DNA of 64,000 nt from Nocardioides dongkuii (lineage in GTDB: Bacteria; Actinomycetota; Actinomycetes; Propionibacteriales; Nocardioidaceae): assembly GCF_014127485.1 (NCBI RefSeq), contig NZ_CP059903.1, forward strand, positions 2,852,001-2,916,000, given 5' to 3'. Below are positions 26,108 through 34,319 of this stretch, piece by piece. A program made the translations under genes and the position numbers. The notes under the pieces are model-generated. The model did not search any database. It was not told where the DNA came from and worked only from the letters and a program-made list of their open reading frames with translations. The first letter of the stretch is position 1, and every line of letters starts with the position of its first letter.

Positions 26108-26113
26108 TACGGT
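26108..26113 (+). promoter_or_regulatory. -10 box of the DUF2877-FdrA-DUF1116 operon
   Basis: TACGGT ends 7 bases before the GTG start at 26121, so the transcript is probably leaderless. The same hexamer occurs in the two minus-strand promoters of the locus. Confidence 0.5.
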
Positions 26114-26120
26114 CGGCGGC

Positions 26121-26822
26121 GTGAGGCCTTCCCGCCCGATCCCGGTCAGCGCGCCGCCCCGGGTCCACGAGCGCCTGTCCGCCGCCCCCGACGGACCGGT
26201 CGAGGTCGTCCACCGCGGCCCGCACGCCGTGTACGTCGAGCTGGCCGGTGCCGGCACCGCGCGGTGCGTCGGCGTCGTCGACGACCGCGCCGCGCAGGTC
26301 CCGTGCGCGGTGCGGGCCCCCGCCGGCGCGCTCCTCGACGTCCCGGCACGCTCGGCCGAGGTGCGCGCCGGGGTGCTGCACCTCGACGGCCGCCCGCTCG
26401 AGGTCGGCCGGTTCCTCCGCGTGACCGTTCCCGCGCTCCCCGGGCTGCTCGCCCCCGAGGCGCCGCCCGCGCTCGGGGCCGACGAGGTCCGCTCGCTGGT
26501 CGGCGCCGGCGACGGGCTCACGCCGTACGGCGACGACGTGCTCTGCGGCTGGCTCGCCGCGCACCGGGCGGCCGCCGTACCGACGCCGGAGGTGGACGCC
26601 GCGGTGCGCGCGCTCGCCCACCGCACCACGCTGCTCTCCGCGGCCCTGCTCGACTGCGCGCTGCACGGCGAGGTGCTGCCGGAGTACGCCGCGTGGCTGC
26701 GCGCCGTCGGCACGCCGGCCGAGCCCGCCGCGGCCGCCGCGCTCGCCGCCGTCGGGCACAGCTCCGGCCGCGGACTGCTGGAGGGCGGGCGCCGCGCGCT
26801 GGCCGGCGCGGTGGCGGCATGA
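26121..26822 (+). CDS. DUF2877 protein (YlbF/AllH-like transcarbamylase subunit)
   Basis: The 233-residue protein has the DUF2877 core LVGAGDGLTPYGDDVLCG near residues 127-144, comparable to the GxGxGLTPSGDD stretch of the family, and a C-terminal GHSSGRGLLEGG. In E. coli the homologue (formerly YlbF) works with FdrA and YlbE as oxamate transcarbamylase, which converts oxalurate plus phosphate to oxamate and carbamoyl phosphate. It is the first gene of a three-gene operon; its stop overlaps the FdrA start (ATGA). The GTG start is backed by a -10 box at leaderless spacing. Confidence 0.82.
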   Translation: MRPSRPIPVSAPPRVHERLSAAPDGPVEVVHRGPHAVYVELAGAGTARCVGVVDDRAAQVPCAVRAPAGALLDVPARSAEVRAGVLHLDGRPLEVGRFLRVTVPALPGLLAPEAPPALGADEVRSLVGAGDGLTPYGDDVLCGWLAAHRAAAVPTPEVDAAVRALAHRTTLLSAALLDCALHGEVLPEYAAWLRAVGTPAEPAAAAALAAVGHSSGRGLLEGGRRALAGAVAA

Positions 26823-28225
26823 CCCACACCCACGTCGAGCTCCGCCCCGGTGCGTACGCCGACTCCGTGGCGCTGCTGCAGGTCAGCCGCGCCGTGCAAC
26901 AGGCCGACGGCGTGGTCGCGGCCCAGGTCGCGATGGCCACCGCCCTCAACCTCGAGGTGCTCGAGGGGATGGGCTTCGACGTGCCCGCCGAGGCCGGGCC
27001 GAACGACCTGGTCGTCGCGGTGCGGCTCGACGACGCCGACACGCTCGACGCCGCGCTCGCCGCCGTCGCCGACGCACTGGACCGGGCCGGCCGGCGCGCT
27101 GAGGGCGGAGCGGCCGACCTCGCGCCGCACCGCACCACCGCCACCGCGCTGCGCGACGCCCCCGGCGGGCTGGTCCTGGTCTCGGTGCCGGGCCGGCACG
27201 CCCTCGTCGAGGCGATGGACGCGCTGGAGGCCGGCAGCGACGTGATGGTCTTCAGCGACAACGTCCCGGTCGCCCACGAGGTCGCGCTCAAGCGGGCGGC
27301 CGCGGACCGCGGGCTGCTGGTGATGGGTCCCGACTGCGGCACCGCGGTCGTCGACGGGGTCGGCCTCGGGTTCGCCAACGTCGTCCGCCCCGGCCCGGTC
27401 GGCCTGGTCGCCGCCTCCGGCACCGGCTGCCAGCAGCTGCTCGCGCTGCTCGACCACGCCGGGGTCGGTGTCTCCTCCGCCCTCGGGGTCGGCGGCCGCG
27501 ACCTCGCCGCCGAGGTCGGCGGACCCTCCACCACCGAGGCGCTGCGCCGCCTGGACGCCGACCCCGACGTCGAGCTCGTCGTCCTGGTCTCCAAGCCGCC
27601 CGCGCCCGAGGTCGCCGCCACCGTCGGGTCGTACGCCGAGGGGCTGGCCACCCCGGTCGAGCTCGCGCTGCTCGGCCCCGGGCGCCCCGACCTGACCGCG
27701 GCCGCGGAGGCCGTGCTGCGGCGGCTGGGGCGCGCCGTGCCCCCGTGGCCGGTGACCGGCACCGCGGCCCCGGCCAGCCGCGGGCGGCTGCTGCGCGGGC
27801 TGTTCGTCGGCGGCACGCTGTGCCAGGAGGCGCGGATCCTCGCCGAGGAGGCGCTCGGCGCGGACGCCGGCCACACCTTCGTCGACTTCGGGGACGACGC
27901 GTGGACCGAGGGCCGCGCCCACCCGATGATCGACCCGACGCTGCGCCTCGAGCACCTCGCCCGCGCCGCCGCCGACCCGGAGACCGCCGTGCTGCTGCTC
28001 GACGTGGTGCTCGGCCACGGCGCCGAGCCCGACCCCGCGGCCCTGCTCGCGCCGGCGCTGGCCGACCTGGACCTCCCGGTCGTGGTGAGCCTGGTCGGCA
28101 CCGCCGCCGACCCGCAGGACCTCGCGGCCCAGACCGCCGCGCTGGCCGGGGCGGGCGCCGAGGTGCACCTGTCCAACGCGGGCGCCGCCCGGCGCGCCGT
28201 CGAGCTCGTGGGGAGCCGCGGATGA
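26819..28225 (+). CDS. fdrA: FdrA-like acyl-CoA-synthetase-fold protein (AllF-like)
   Basis: The 468-residue protein is FdrA-like: [35 protein letters not shown] (residues 168-187) and [10 protein letters not shown] (198-207) match the CoA-binding and ligase-like halves of FdrA/SucD-related proteins, where the CoA site is thought to be reused. It is shorter than E. coli FdrA (about 555 residues). The E. coli homologue is part of the oxamate transcarbamylase complex with YlbE and YlbF. Overlaps of 4 bases with the genes on both sides suggest one complex made in fixed ratio. A product of carbamoyl phosphate would explain the carbamate kinase at 1.5-2.5 kb. Confidence 0.88.
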   Translation: MTHTHVELRPGAYADSVALLQVSRAVQQADGVVAAQVAMATALNLEVLEGMGFDVPAEAGPNDLVVAVRLDDADTLDAALAAVADALDRAGRRAEGGAADLAPHRTTATALRDAPGGLVLVSVPGRHALVEAMDALEAGSDVMVFSDNVPVAHEVALKRAAADRGLLVMGPDCGTAVVDGVGLGFANVVRPGPVGLVAASGTGCQQLLALLDHAGVGVSSALGVGGRDLAAEVGGPSTTEALRRLDADPDVELVVLVSKPPAPEVAATVGSYAEGLATPVELALLGPGRPDLTAAAEAVLRRLGRAVPPWPVTGTAAPASRGRLLRGLFVGGTLCQEARILAEEALGADAGHTFVDFGDDAWTEGRAHPMIDPTLRLEHLARAAADPETAVLLLDVVLGHGAEPDPAALLAPALADLDLPVVVSLVGTAADPQDLAAQTAALAGAGAEVHLSNAGAARRAVELVGSRG

Positions 28226-29622
28226 GGGTCGTGACCGCCGGGGCGGACCTGCTCGCCGACGCCGTCGCCGCGCAGGCGGTCGACGTCGACCGCGTCGACT
28301 GGCGCCCCCCGATGCCCGGCACCGAGGACGACCTGGCCACCGTCGCCGCCGACCCCGCGCGCCCGGCCGCCAACGAGCGCGCGCTCGCGGCGGTGCTGGG
28401 CGTGACCGCCCGGCTCGTCGACGTCGCCCCGGCAGCCGAGGTGCTCGGCCTGGGCCGCGGCGAGTTCCTGCACGCGGGACCACCGATCACCTGGGACCGC
28501 GCCTCGGGGCCGCTGCGGGGCGGGCTGATGGCCGGCGCCGCGCTCGAGGGCCTGGTCGAGGACCCCGAGGACGCGGTCGCGCTCTTCGAGTCCGGGGACG
28601 CCTCGCTCGAGCCGTGCCACCACCGCGGCACGGTCGGGCCGATGGCGGGCGTGGTCACCCCGAGCATGTGGATGTTCGTGCTCGAGGACCCCGCGACCGG
28701 CCGGCGTACCCACTGCTCGCTCAACGAGGGGCTCGGCAAGGTGCTGCGCTACGGCGCCTACTCCCCCGACGTCCTCACCCGCCTGCGCTGGATGGGCGAC
28801 GTGCTCGGTCCGCTGCTGCGCGCCGCGGTGCGCGCCGCCGAGCCCGTCGACGTCACCGGGATCCTCACCCAGATGCTGCAGATGGGCGACGAGGCCCACA
28901 ACCGCAACCGGGCCGGCACCCTGATGCTGCTGCGCGACCTGGCGCCCGCGATGATCGCCAGCGGGCACGACCCGGCCGACGTCGCCGAGGCGGTCCGGTT
29001 CGTCGGCGCCAACGACCACTTCTTCCTCAACCTCGCCATGCCCGCGTGCAAGCTCGCGCTGGACGCCGCCCGCGGCATCGAGGGGTCCACGATGGTGGTG
29101 GCGATGGCGCGCAACGGCACCGACTTCGGCATCCAGGTCGCCGGCACCGGCGAGGAGTGGTTCACCGGCCCGGCCCAGCTGGCCGACGGGCTGTTCCTCG
29201 GCGACTACGGCCCCGACGACGCCAACCCCGACATCGGCGACTCCGCGATCACCGAGACCGCCGGCATCGGCGGCTTCGCGATGGCGACCGCCCCGGCCAT
29301 CGTCCGCCTCGTCGGCGGCACCGTCCCCGACGCGCTGGCCACGACCCGGCGGATGCACGAGATCACCCTCGGCGAGAACCCCCGCTGGACGGTGCCGGTG
29401 CTCGACTTCCAGGGCACCCCGACCGGCATCGACGTCACCCGGGTCTGCCGGACCGGCATCCTGCCGCAGATCAACACCGGCATGGCCGGCCGGGTCGCCG
29501 GTGTCGGCCAGGTCGGCGCCGGCCTGGTCACCCCGCCCGCGGAGGTGTTCCCGGCCGCGCTGGCTCGGCTCGCCGAGCTGGCGCGGGGCCGGGCCGCGGG
29601 TCGCCCGCCGGAGCGCCGGTGA
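28222..29622 (+). CDS. DUF1116 protein (YlbE/AllG-like transcarbamylase subunit)
   Basis: This 466-residue protein is a DUF1116 member with the family stretches GPITWDR-like [55 protein letters not shown] and [19 protein letters not shown]. The E. coli homologue YlbE is part of oxamate transcarbamylase. It starts with ATGA overlap to fdrA. Its last 95 bases overlap the convergent alkyltransferase-like gene; the Arg/Pro-rich end ([11 protein letters not shown]) is not conserved-looking, so the overlap touches a dispensable tail. Confidence 0.87.
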   Translation: MRVVTAGADLLADAVAAQAVDVDRVDWRPPMPGTEDDLATVAADPARPAANERALAAVLGVTARLVDVAPAAEVLGLGRGEFLHAGPPITWDRASGPLRGGLMAGAALEGLVEDPEDAVALFESGDASLEPCHHRGTVGPMAGVVTPSMWMFVLEDPATGRRTHCSLNEGLGKVLRYGAYSPDVLTRLRWMGDVLGPLLRAAVRAAEPVDVTGILTQMLQMGDEAHNRNRAGTLMLLRDLAPAMIASGHDPADVAEAVRFVGANDHFFLNLAMPACKLALDAARGIEGSTMVVAMARNGTDFGIQVAGTGEEWFTGPAQLADGLFLGDYGPDDANPDIGDSAITETAGIGGFAMATAPAIVRLVGGTVPDALATTRRMHEITLGENPRWTVPVLDFQGTPTGIDVTRVCRTGILPQINTGMAGRVAGVGQVGAGLVTPPAEVFPAALARLAELARGRAAGRPPERR

Positions 29623-29920
29623 CCGGCGGCTGCCAGAACGCCGCGACGATGTCGACGTTGCCCGAGGACCTCAGCGGCGTGCCCTCCTCGAGGTAGGTCT
29701 GCCGGGCCTCGTCCTGGTGGCTCGGCGGCAGCGACCCGTCGGCGCGGACCACCCGCCACCACGGCACGCCGCCGCCGTGCGTGGCCATCACGTTGCCGAC
29801 CCGGCGCGGGCCGTAGCGGCCGACCGCGTCCGCGATCGCGCCGTACGTCGTCACCCGGCCGCGCGGGACCTGCTCGACGACGGCCAGCACGGCCTCGACG
29901 TACTCCTCGGGGTGGCGCAC
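29528..29920 (-). CDS. Alkyltransferase-like protein (ATL; MGMT fold without the acceptor cysteine)
   Basis: The 130-residue protein has the MGMT DNA-binding fold ([37 protein letters not shown]). Where true O6-alkylguanine transferases have PCHRV, this one has PWWRV. Loss of the cysteine defines ATL proteins, which bind alkylated guanine and pass it to nucleotide excision repair. GTG 29920 is chosen because a TAGGTT -10 box ends 7 bases upstream; an ATG at 29950 would lie upstream of the -10 box. The Pro/Ala/Arg-rich C-terminus overlaps the 3' end of the DUF1116 gene on the other strand by 95 bases, and the true end of function is probably near residue 100. Confidence 0.85.
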   Translation of the reverse strand: MRHPEEYVEAVLAVVEQVPRGRVTTYGAIADAVGRYGPRRVGNVMATHGGGVPWWRVVRADGSLPPSHQDEARQTYLEEGTPLRSSGNVDIVAAFWQPPVTGAPAGDPRPGPAPARRAEPARPGTPPRAG

Positions 29921-29927
29921 GGCCCCG

Positions 29928-29933
29928 AACCTA
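29928..29933 (-). promoter_or_regulatory. -10 box of the alkyltransferase-like gene
   Basis: TAGGTT on the minus strand ends 7 bases before the GTG at 29920, a leaderless arrangement that also fixes the start. Confidence 0.5.
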
Positions 29934-29959
29934 CGCCCCGGAGCGGGCACGGGCGGGGT

Positions 29960-30856
29960 TCAGAGGATCGGCGAGAACGGCTCGGTGCCCTTGACCAGCC
30001 TCAACCCGGGGATGCCGGAGTGCTTCTGGGCGAACGCGAGCTCCTGGGCGAGGTCGCCGATGTTGTTCGAGAGCGGCAGGGGCGCCAGGCCCAGCGTCGA
30101 CAGGGTGCCGACCGCCTTGCCGTCGGCACTGACGAACGCCGACCCGGAGTCGCCGGGGATGCCCGGCGTCACGGTGTACAGCGGGTGCGACCAGCCGCCG
30201 TCGGCCGGCGCGTCGCCGAGGCTGATGCCCGTCTTGGGCGAGAGCAGCGTGATGCCGGCGCGCAGGCTGGAGCTGCCGTAGGAGTAGACCCGGTCGCCCA
30301 CGGCGGTGCCGTCGGTGTCGATGCCGGTCGGCCCGCCCCAGAACGGGATCGACGGGTTCACCTTGCGCCGGTCGGCGGCGTTGACCTTCACCAGCGCGAA
30401 GTCGTTGTAGTCGCAGGTGCTGGCGTGGGTCGTGCCGAGCCGGTCCATGGTGCGCCACGAGGAGTAGACGAGCTTGCCGCCCCCGAGCCGGGTGCCCTCG
30501 CCCACCGGGCTGCCGCCCCGGGTGAAGGTGACCGCCGTGCCGAGCGGGAGCGACGCGGCCCGGCAGCCGTCGGTGTCGGTCGCGGCGCCGGTGCCGGCGC
30601 AGTGCGCGGCGTACCCGACGTAGACGTGGGCGGCCTTGTCGGTGAAGACGAAGTTGCCGGTGCACTGGCCGCCCTGGGTGTACATCTGCACGCCCGGGGT
30701 GATGGTCGCCGACGCGGCGAGCGCCCAGGCGACGCGGCCCGCGGAGCCGGCGGCCGGACCGGCGGCGGCGGGGGCCGCGGTGGCCAGGGCCATCCCGAGC
30801 GTGGCGCTCGCCGCCACGGCGGCGAGGGTGGAGATCCGGCGGGTGGTGACCGACAT
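29960..30856 (-). CDS. Secreted trypsin-like (S1 fold) protein
   Basis: From ATG 30856 (ribosome site GAGG 4-7 bases upstream) the protein has 298 residues. A signal peptide covers about residues 1-33. The mature part has the chymotrypsin-type triad motifs: AAHC (histidine), DFALVKV (aspartate) and GIPGDSGSAF (serine). Cysteines in GGQCTGN, AHCAG, DGCRA and STCDYND could form disulfides. It looks like a secreted serine protease of the streptogrisin/alpha-lytic class without a large propeptide. The gene reads in the same direction as moeZ but lies behind a hairpin. Confidence 0.8.
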   Translation of the reverse strand: MSVTTRRISTLAAVAASATLGMALATAAPAAAGPAAGSAGRVAWALAASATITPGVQMYTQGGQCTGNFVFTDKAAHVYVGYAAHCAGTGAATDTDGCRAASLPLGTAVTFTRGGSPVGEGTRLGGGKLVYSSWRTMDRLGTTHASTCDYNDFALVKVNAADRRKVNPSIPFWGGPTGIDTDGTAVGDRVYSYGSSSLRAGITLLSPKTGISLGDAPADGGWSHPLYTVTPGIPGDSGSAFVSADGKAVGTLSTLGLAPLPLSNNIGDLAQELAFAQKHSGIPGLRLVKGTEPFSPIL

Positions 30857-30872
30857 GGACCTCACAACGACG

Positions 30873-30901
30873 ACCACCCGCCCGGGTCACGGGCGGGTGG
30901 T
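30873..30901 (-). terminator. Terminator hairpin after moeZ
   Basis: An 11-bp perfect stem (30873-30883 and 30891-30901) with a 7-base loop lies between the moeZ stop codon and the protease start. A second small hairpin (CCGGGC/GCCCGG, 30906-30920) lies between it and the stop codon. Confidence 0.65.
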
Positions 30902-30936
30902 GGCTCCGGGCGCCGCCCGGAGAGGTGGAGCAGGGG

Positions 30937-32136
30937 TCAGTACGACGGCTGGCTGGGGTCGATCTGGTTGACCCAGGCCACGACGCCGCCGCCGACGTGC
31001 ACCGCGTCGGCGTACCCGGCGCCCTTGACGATCGCCAGGGTCTCGGCCGAGCGCACGCCGGACTTGCAGTGCATGACGACCTGCTTGTCGGCGGGCAGCT
31101 TCTCGAGCGCGGAGCCGTTGAGGAACTCGCCCTTGGGGATCAGCACCGAGCCCGGGATCTTGTTGATCTCGTACTCGTTGGGCTCGCGGACGTCGACGAG
31201 GACGAAGTCGCGGGTGCCCTCCTCGCGCTCCTTGAGCATGTGCTCGAGCTGGGTGACCGAGATCGTCGAGCCGGCGGCCGCGTCGGCGGCCTCGGTCGAG
31301 ATCGCGCCGCAGAACGCGTCGTAGTCGATCAGGCCGGTGACGGTGGGGTTCTCGCCGCACAGCGCGCAGTTCGGGTCCTTGCGGACGCGGAGCTTGCGCC
31401 ACTCCAGCTCGAGGGCGTCGTAGATGACCAGCTTGCCGATGGCCGGGTCGCCGATGCCGGTGAGCACCTTGATCGCCTCGTTGACCTGGATCGAGCCGAT
31501 CTGGGCGCACAGCACGCCCAGGACGCCGCCCTCCGCGCAGCTCGGGACCATGCCCGGCGGCGGCGGCTCGGGGTAGAGGCAGCGGTAGCAGGGGGCGTCG
31601 TCGGCCATCGTCGGCGCGAAGACCGAGGCCTGGCCGTCGAAGCGGTAGATCGAGCCCCACACGTAGGGGATCCCGAGGAAGTACGCCGCGTCGTTGACCA
31701 TGTAGCGGGTCGCGAAGTTGTCGGTGCCGTCGACGATCAGGTCGTAGCCGCGGAAGACGTCCATGACGTTGTCGTTGTCGAGGCGCTCCTCGTGCAGCAC
31801 CACCTCGACGTACGGGTTGGCCTCGTTGATCGACTCCTTGGCCGAGACCGCCTTGGACCTCCCGACGTCGGACTGGCCGTGGATGATCTGGCGCTGCAGG
31901 TTGGACTCGTCGACCTCGTCGAACTCGGCGATGCCGAGCGTGCCGACGCCGGCCGCGGCGAGGTAGAGCAGCGCCGGGCTGCCCAGGCCGCCCGCGCCGA
32001 TGACCAGCACCTTGGCGTTCTTCAGCCGCTTCTGACCGCTCATCCCGACGTCGGGGATGATCAGGTGCCGGCTGTAGCGACGCACCTCGTCGATGGTCAG
32101 CTCGTCCGCGGGCTCCACCAGGGGCGGGAAGGACAC
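30937..32136 (-). CDS. moeZ: Adenylyltransferase/sulfurtransferase MoeZ
   Basis: The 399-residue protein has a ThiF/MoeB adenylation domain with GAGGLGSP at residues 47-54, two CxxC zinc pairs (CYRC and CALC) and a C-terminal rhodanese domain with the active-site cysteine in HCKSGVR. MoeZ adenylates small ubiquitin-like carrier proteins such as MoaD, ThiS or CysO and adds sulfur to make their thiocarboxylates for molybdopterin and other pathways. Molybdopterin is needed by the hydroxylase at 19-23 kb. The GTG at 32136 is preceded by a GAGGAGAG ribosome site. Neighbours (TetR, DUF3107) repeat the M. tuberculosis Rv3206c-Rv3208A order. Confidence 0.93.
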   Translation of the reverse strand: MSFPPLVEPADELTIDEVRRYSRHLIIPDVGMSGQKRLKNAKVLVIGAGGLGSPALLYLAAAGVGTLGIAEFDEVDESNLQRQIIHGQSDVGRSKAVSAKESINEANPYVEVVLHEERLDNDNVMDVFRGYDLIVDGTDNFATRYMVNDAAYFLGIPYVWGSIYRFDGQASVFAPTMADDAPCYRCLYPEPPPPGMVPSCAEGGVLGVLCAQIGSIQVNEAIKVLTGIGDPAIGKLVIYDALELEWRKLRVRKDPNCALCGENPTVTGLIDYDAFCGAISTEAADAAAGSTISVTQLEHMLKEREEGTRDFVLVDVREPNEYEINKIPGSVLIPKGEFLNGSALEKLPADKQVVMHCKSGVRSAETLAIVKGAGYADAVHVGGGVVAWVNQIDPSQPSY

Positions 32137-32261
32137 GACACACTCTCCTCGTCGATCAAGATCGGGACGCATCGATAACACCGCGCGTCGCGTCCATGTT
32201 CCCCCGCGGCCGCGCGGCCCCCCGCACCGCGTCCCGTCATCCGGACCCTGTTCCTGACGGG

Positions 32262-32267
32262 TAGGGT
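32262..32267 (+). promoter_or_regulatory. -10 box of the TetR gene
   Basis: TAGGGT lies 17 bases before ATG 32285; a start of transcription near 32274 leaves a short leader containing AAGGA. The remaining 120 bases of the divergent gap to moeZ show no further clear site. Confidence 0.4.
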
Positions 32268-32284
32268 TCAGCGCGGCAAGGACC

Positions 32285-32950
32285 ATGGAGGAGCGAAAGA
32301 GTGGGCACACGGTGAGCGCGGGGCAGTACGACGTCGACGGCGCCCGGCCGCGGGGCGGGCGGATGCCGCGTCGCGAGCGGCGCGCGCAGCTCCTGGAGTC
32401 GGCCCTCGAGGTCTTCGTCGCACAGGGCTACCACGCGGCGGCGATGGACGACATCGCCGAGCGGGCCGGGGTCTCCAAGCCGGTGCTCTACCAGCACTTC
32501 CCGGGCAAGCTCGACCTCTACCTCGCGCTGCTCGACGTCTCCTGCGACACGATCATCGACAACTGCCGCCGGGCGCTGGAGTCGACGCAGGACAACAAGC
32601 AGCGGGTCGCCGCGACCATCGACGTGTTCTTCGAGTACGTCGCGCAGGACACCGGCGCGTTCCGGCTGGTCTTCGAGTCCGACCTCACCAACGAGCCCGC
32701 CGTCCGCGGGCACGTCGACCGGGTCACCAGCGAGTGCGCCGCGCTGATCGCCGAGGTCATCCACGACGACACCGGCCTGCCCGACCCGGCCTCGCGGCTG
32801 CTCGCGGTCTCGCTGGTGGGAATGGCCCAGGTCTCCGCGCGGTTCTGGCTCACCGAGGCCGGGGGCATCACCCGCTCCGACGCGGCCGCCCTGGTCGCCG
32901 GGCTCGCCTGGCGCGGCATCCGGGGCTACCCCAAGGCCGACGAGCACTGA
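32285..32950 (+). CDS. TetR-family transcriptional regulator (Rv3208-like)
   Basis: The 221-residue protein has an N-terminal TetR HTH (RRAQLLESALEVFVAQGYHAAAMDDIAERAGVS, then KPVLYQHF) after an extension of about 28 residues, and an all-helical ligand domain. The order TetR then DUF3107 with divergent moeZ matches the M. tuberculosis Rv3208 locus. ATG 32285 follows AAGGACC; an alternative GTG at 32312 would shorten it by nine residues. The ligand and targets are unknown. Confidence 0.88.
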   Translation: MEERKSGHTVSAGQYDVDGARPRGGRMPRRERRAQLLESALEVFVAQGYHAAAMDDIAERAGVSKPVLYQHFPGKLDLYLALLDVSCDTIIDNCRRALESTQDNKQRVAATIDVFFEYVAQDTGAFRLVFESDLTNEPAVRGHVDRVTSECAALIAEVIHDDTGLPDPASRLLAVSLVGMAQVSARFWLTEAGGITRSDAAALVAGLAWRGIRGYPKADEH

Positions 32951-33015
32951 GCTCCCCGCACCACCCCGCACCACCCCCCGCACCACCCAGCAGCACCGAG
33001 ACTGAAGGAGTACCC

Positions 33016-33237
33016 GTGGAGGTCAAGATCGGCGTGCAGCACACCCCGCGCGAGCTGGTGGTCGACACCAGCGACTCGGCGGAGGACGTCGAGAAGACGC
33101 TGTCCGACGCGGTCACGTCGGGCGGCGTGTTCACGCTGACCGACGCCAAGGGCCGCAAGGTCATCGTCCCCGCGGCCAAGATCGCCTACGTCGAGGTCGG
33201 CGGTGGCGTCGCGGGCCAGGTCGGCTTCCGCAGCTGA
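33016..33237 (+). CDS. DUF3107 protein (Rv3208A/TB9.4-like)
   Basis: This 73-residue protein (VEVKIGVQHTPRELVVDT, ending VGFRS) is the small DUF3107 family found behind a TetR gene across actinobacteria. It starts at GTG 33016 behind a clear AAGGAG (33005-33010). No motif gives a reaction. The conserved pairing with the TetR gene suggests a shared function or control. Confidence 0.88.
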   Translation: MEVKIGVQHTPRELVVDTSDSAEDVEKTLSDAVTSGGVFTLTDAKGRKVIVPAAKIAYVEVGGGVAGQVGFRS

Positions 33238-33247
33238 CCCGGTAGCC

Positions 33248-33520
33248 ATGCTGGTCGGCGACCTCCTCTGGGCCCTCGTGGGCGGCACCGTCGTCGGCTT
33301 CCTCGGCAAGTGGCTCGCCCCGGGCGACCGCGACGACGTCCCGCTCTGGATCACGATCCTGTGCGGGGTGGGCGGCGTGCTGCTCGGCAACGTCGTCTAC
33401 ACCAGCATCTTCTCGGCGACGACGCCCGGGCTCGACTGGTGGCGCCACGCCTGGCAGATCGCCACGGCCGCGCTGCTGGTCGCCGCGGCCGCGACCCTGA
33501 CCGGTCGCCGGCGCCGCTGA
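33248..33520 (+). CDS. Small membrane protein (GlsB/YeaQ/YmgE-like)
   Basis: The 90-residue protein has three hydrophobic segments (about residues 3-22, 33-54 and 66-83) with glycine-rich turns (GGTVVGFLGKWL, GVGGVLLGN), resembling the small transglycosylase-associated family GlsB/YeaQ. The ATG at 33248 lies 10 bases behind the DUF3107 stop, so it is probably in the same operon. The function of this family is unclear; some members respond to stress. Confidence 0.65.
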   Translation: MLVGDLLWALVGGTVVGFLGKWLAPGDRDDVPLWITILCGVGGVLLGNVVYTSIFSATTPGLDWWRHAWQIATAALLVAAAATLTGRRRR

Positions 33521-33545
33521 GCGCCGCTGACCGGCGCTGACCGGG

Positions 33546-34271
33546 TCAGCTGGCGAGGCCGAGCTCGGCCATCCGCTCGGTGTGCCGCTCGGTGATCCGC
33601 GCGAACATCCGGCCGATCGCCGCCAGGTCGAGCCCGGGCCGGTCCACGCTGCCGGCGAGCAGCGCCGAGAGCGAGTCGCGCTCCGCAGCGACCCGCTGGG
33701 CCTGGATGAGCGCCTCCCCCATCAGCCGGCGCCCCCACAGGGCCAGCCGGCCGCCGAGCCGGGGGTCGGCGGCGATCGCCGCGCGGACCCGGTCGATCGC
33801 GAACGCCGCGTGCCCGGTGTCCTCGAGCGAGGCGACCACCAGGTCGCGCGTCGCGGTGTCGAGGTACGCCGCGATCTCGCGGTAGAAGTCATCGGCGAGC
33901 CCGTCCCCGACGTACGCCTTGACCAGGCCCTCGTACCAGTCCGAGGGCGCCGTGTGCTCGTGGAAGAGCTCGATCGGCTGCCGGAACGGCGCCATCGCCG
34001 CGAACGGGTCGGCGCCGAGCTCCTCGAGGCGCCGGCGGATCGGCCCGACCCGGCCCAGCTCGGCGGCGGCCATCGACGCGATCGCCACCTTGTCCTCGAG
34101 CGTGGGCGCGAGCTTGGCGTCCTCCGCGAGCCGCTCGAAGGCGGAGATCTCGCCGTACGCGATCACGCCGAGCAGGTCGACGACCGCCTCGCGGTAGACC
34201 GGGTCGTCGAAGACCAGCGGCGTGTCGTCGGGACCCGGTCCCGCCGGCTGGTCGATCGTCGATGGCGCCAC
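33546..34271 (-). CDS. Ferritin-like fold protein (Rv3210c-like)
   Basis: The 241-residue, mostly helical protein has carboxylate/histidine pairs in regularly placed helices (GEISAFERLAE, MAAAELGRVGPIRRR, PIELFHEH, LEDTGHAAF), the pattern of the ferritin-like/MiaE-like superfamily that can hold a di-iron centre. It lies divergently beside a DEAD-box helicase gene as in M. tuberculosis Rv3210c/Rv3211. The GTG at 34271 is supported by a TAGGGT -10 box 6 bases upstream. Whether it is a tRNA hydroxylase is not shown. Confidence 0.75.
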   Translation of the reverse strand: MAPSTIDQPAGPGPDDTPLVFDDPVYREAVVDLLGVIAYGEISAFERLAEDAKLAPTLEDKVAIASMAAAELGRVGPIRRRLEELGADPFAAMAPFRQPIELFHEHTAPSDWYEGLVKAYVGDGLADDFYREIAAYLDTATRDLVVASLEDTGHAAFAIDRVRAAIAADPRLGGRLALWGRRLMGEALIQAQRVAAERDSLSALLAGSVDRPGLDLAAIGRMFARITERHTERMAELGLAS

Positions 34272-34277
34272 CCGCGC

Positions 34278-34298
34278 ACCCTACCGATAGGCTGGTAG
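34278..34298. promoter_or_regulatory. Divergent promoter between ferritin-like and helicase genes
   Basis: On the minus strand TAGGGT (34283-34278) ends 6 bases before the GTG at 34271. On the plus strand TAGGCT (34288-34293) is a good -10 box for the helicase transcript. The inverted words CTACC (34281-34285) and GGTAG (34294-34298) flank the plus-strand box and may be an operator. Confidence 0.45.
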
Positions 34299-34319
34299 CG
34301 ACAGGGCACGCCCGCCCCG

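Noticed and set aside
29528..29920. Active O6-methylguanine-DNA methyltransferase
   Set aside because: The acceptor cysteine of PCHR is replaced (PWWR).
33300..33540. Other short frames overlapping the small membrane protein gene
   Set aside because: The GlsB-like frame has clear hydrophobic segments and context; the others are Arg/Pro-rich shadows.
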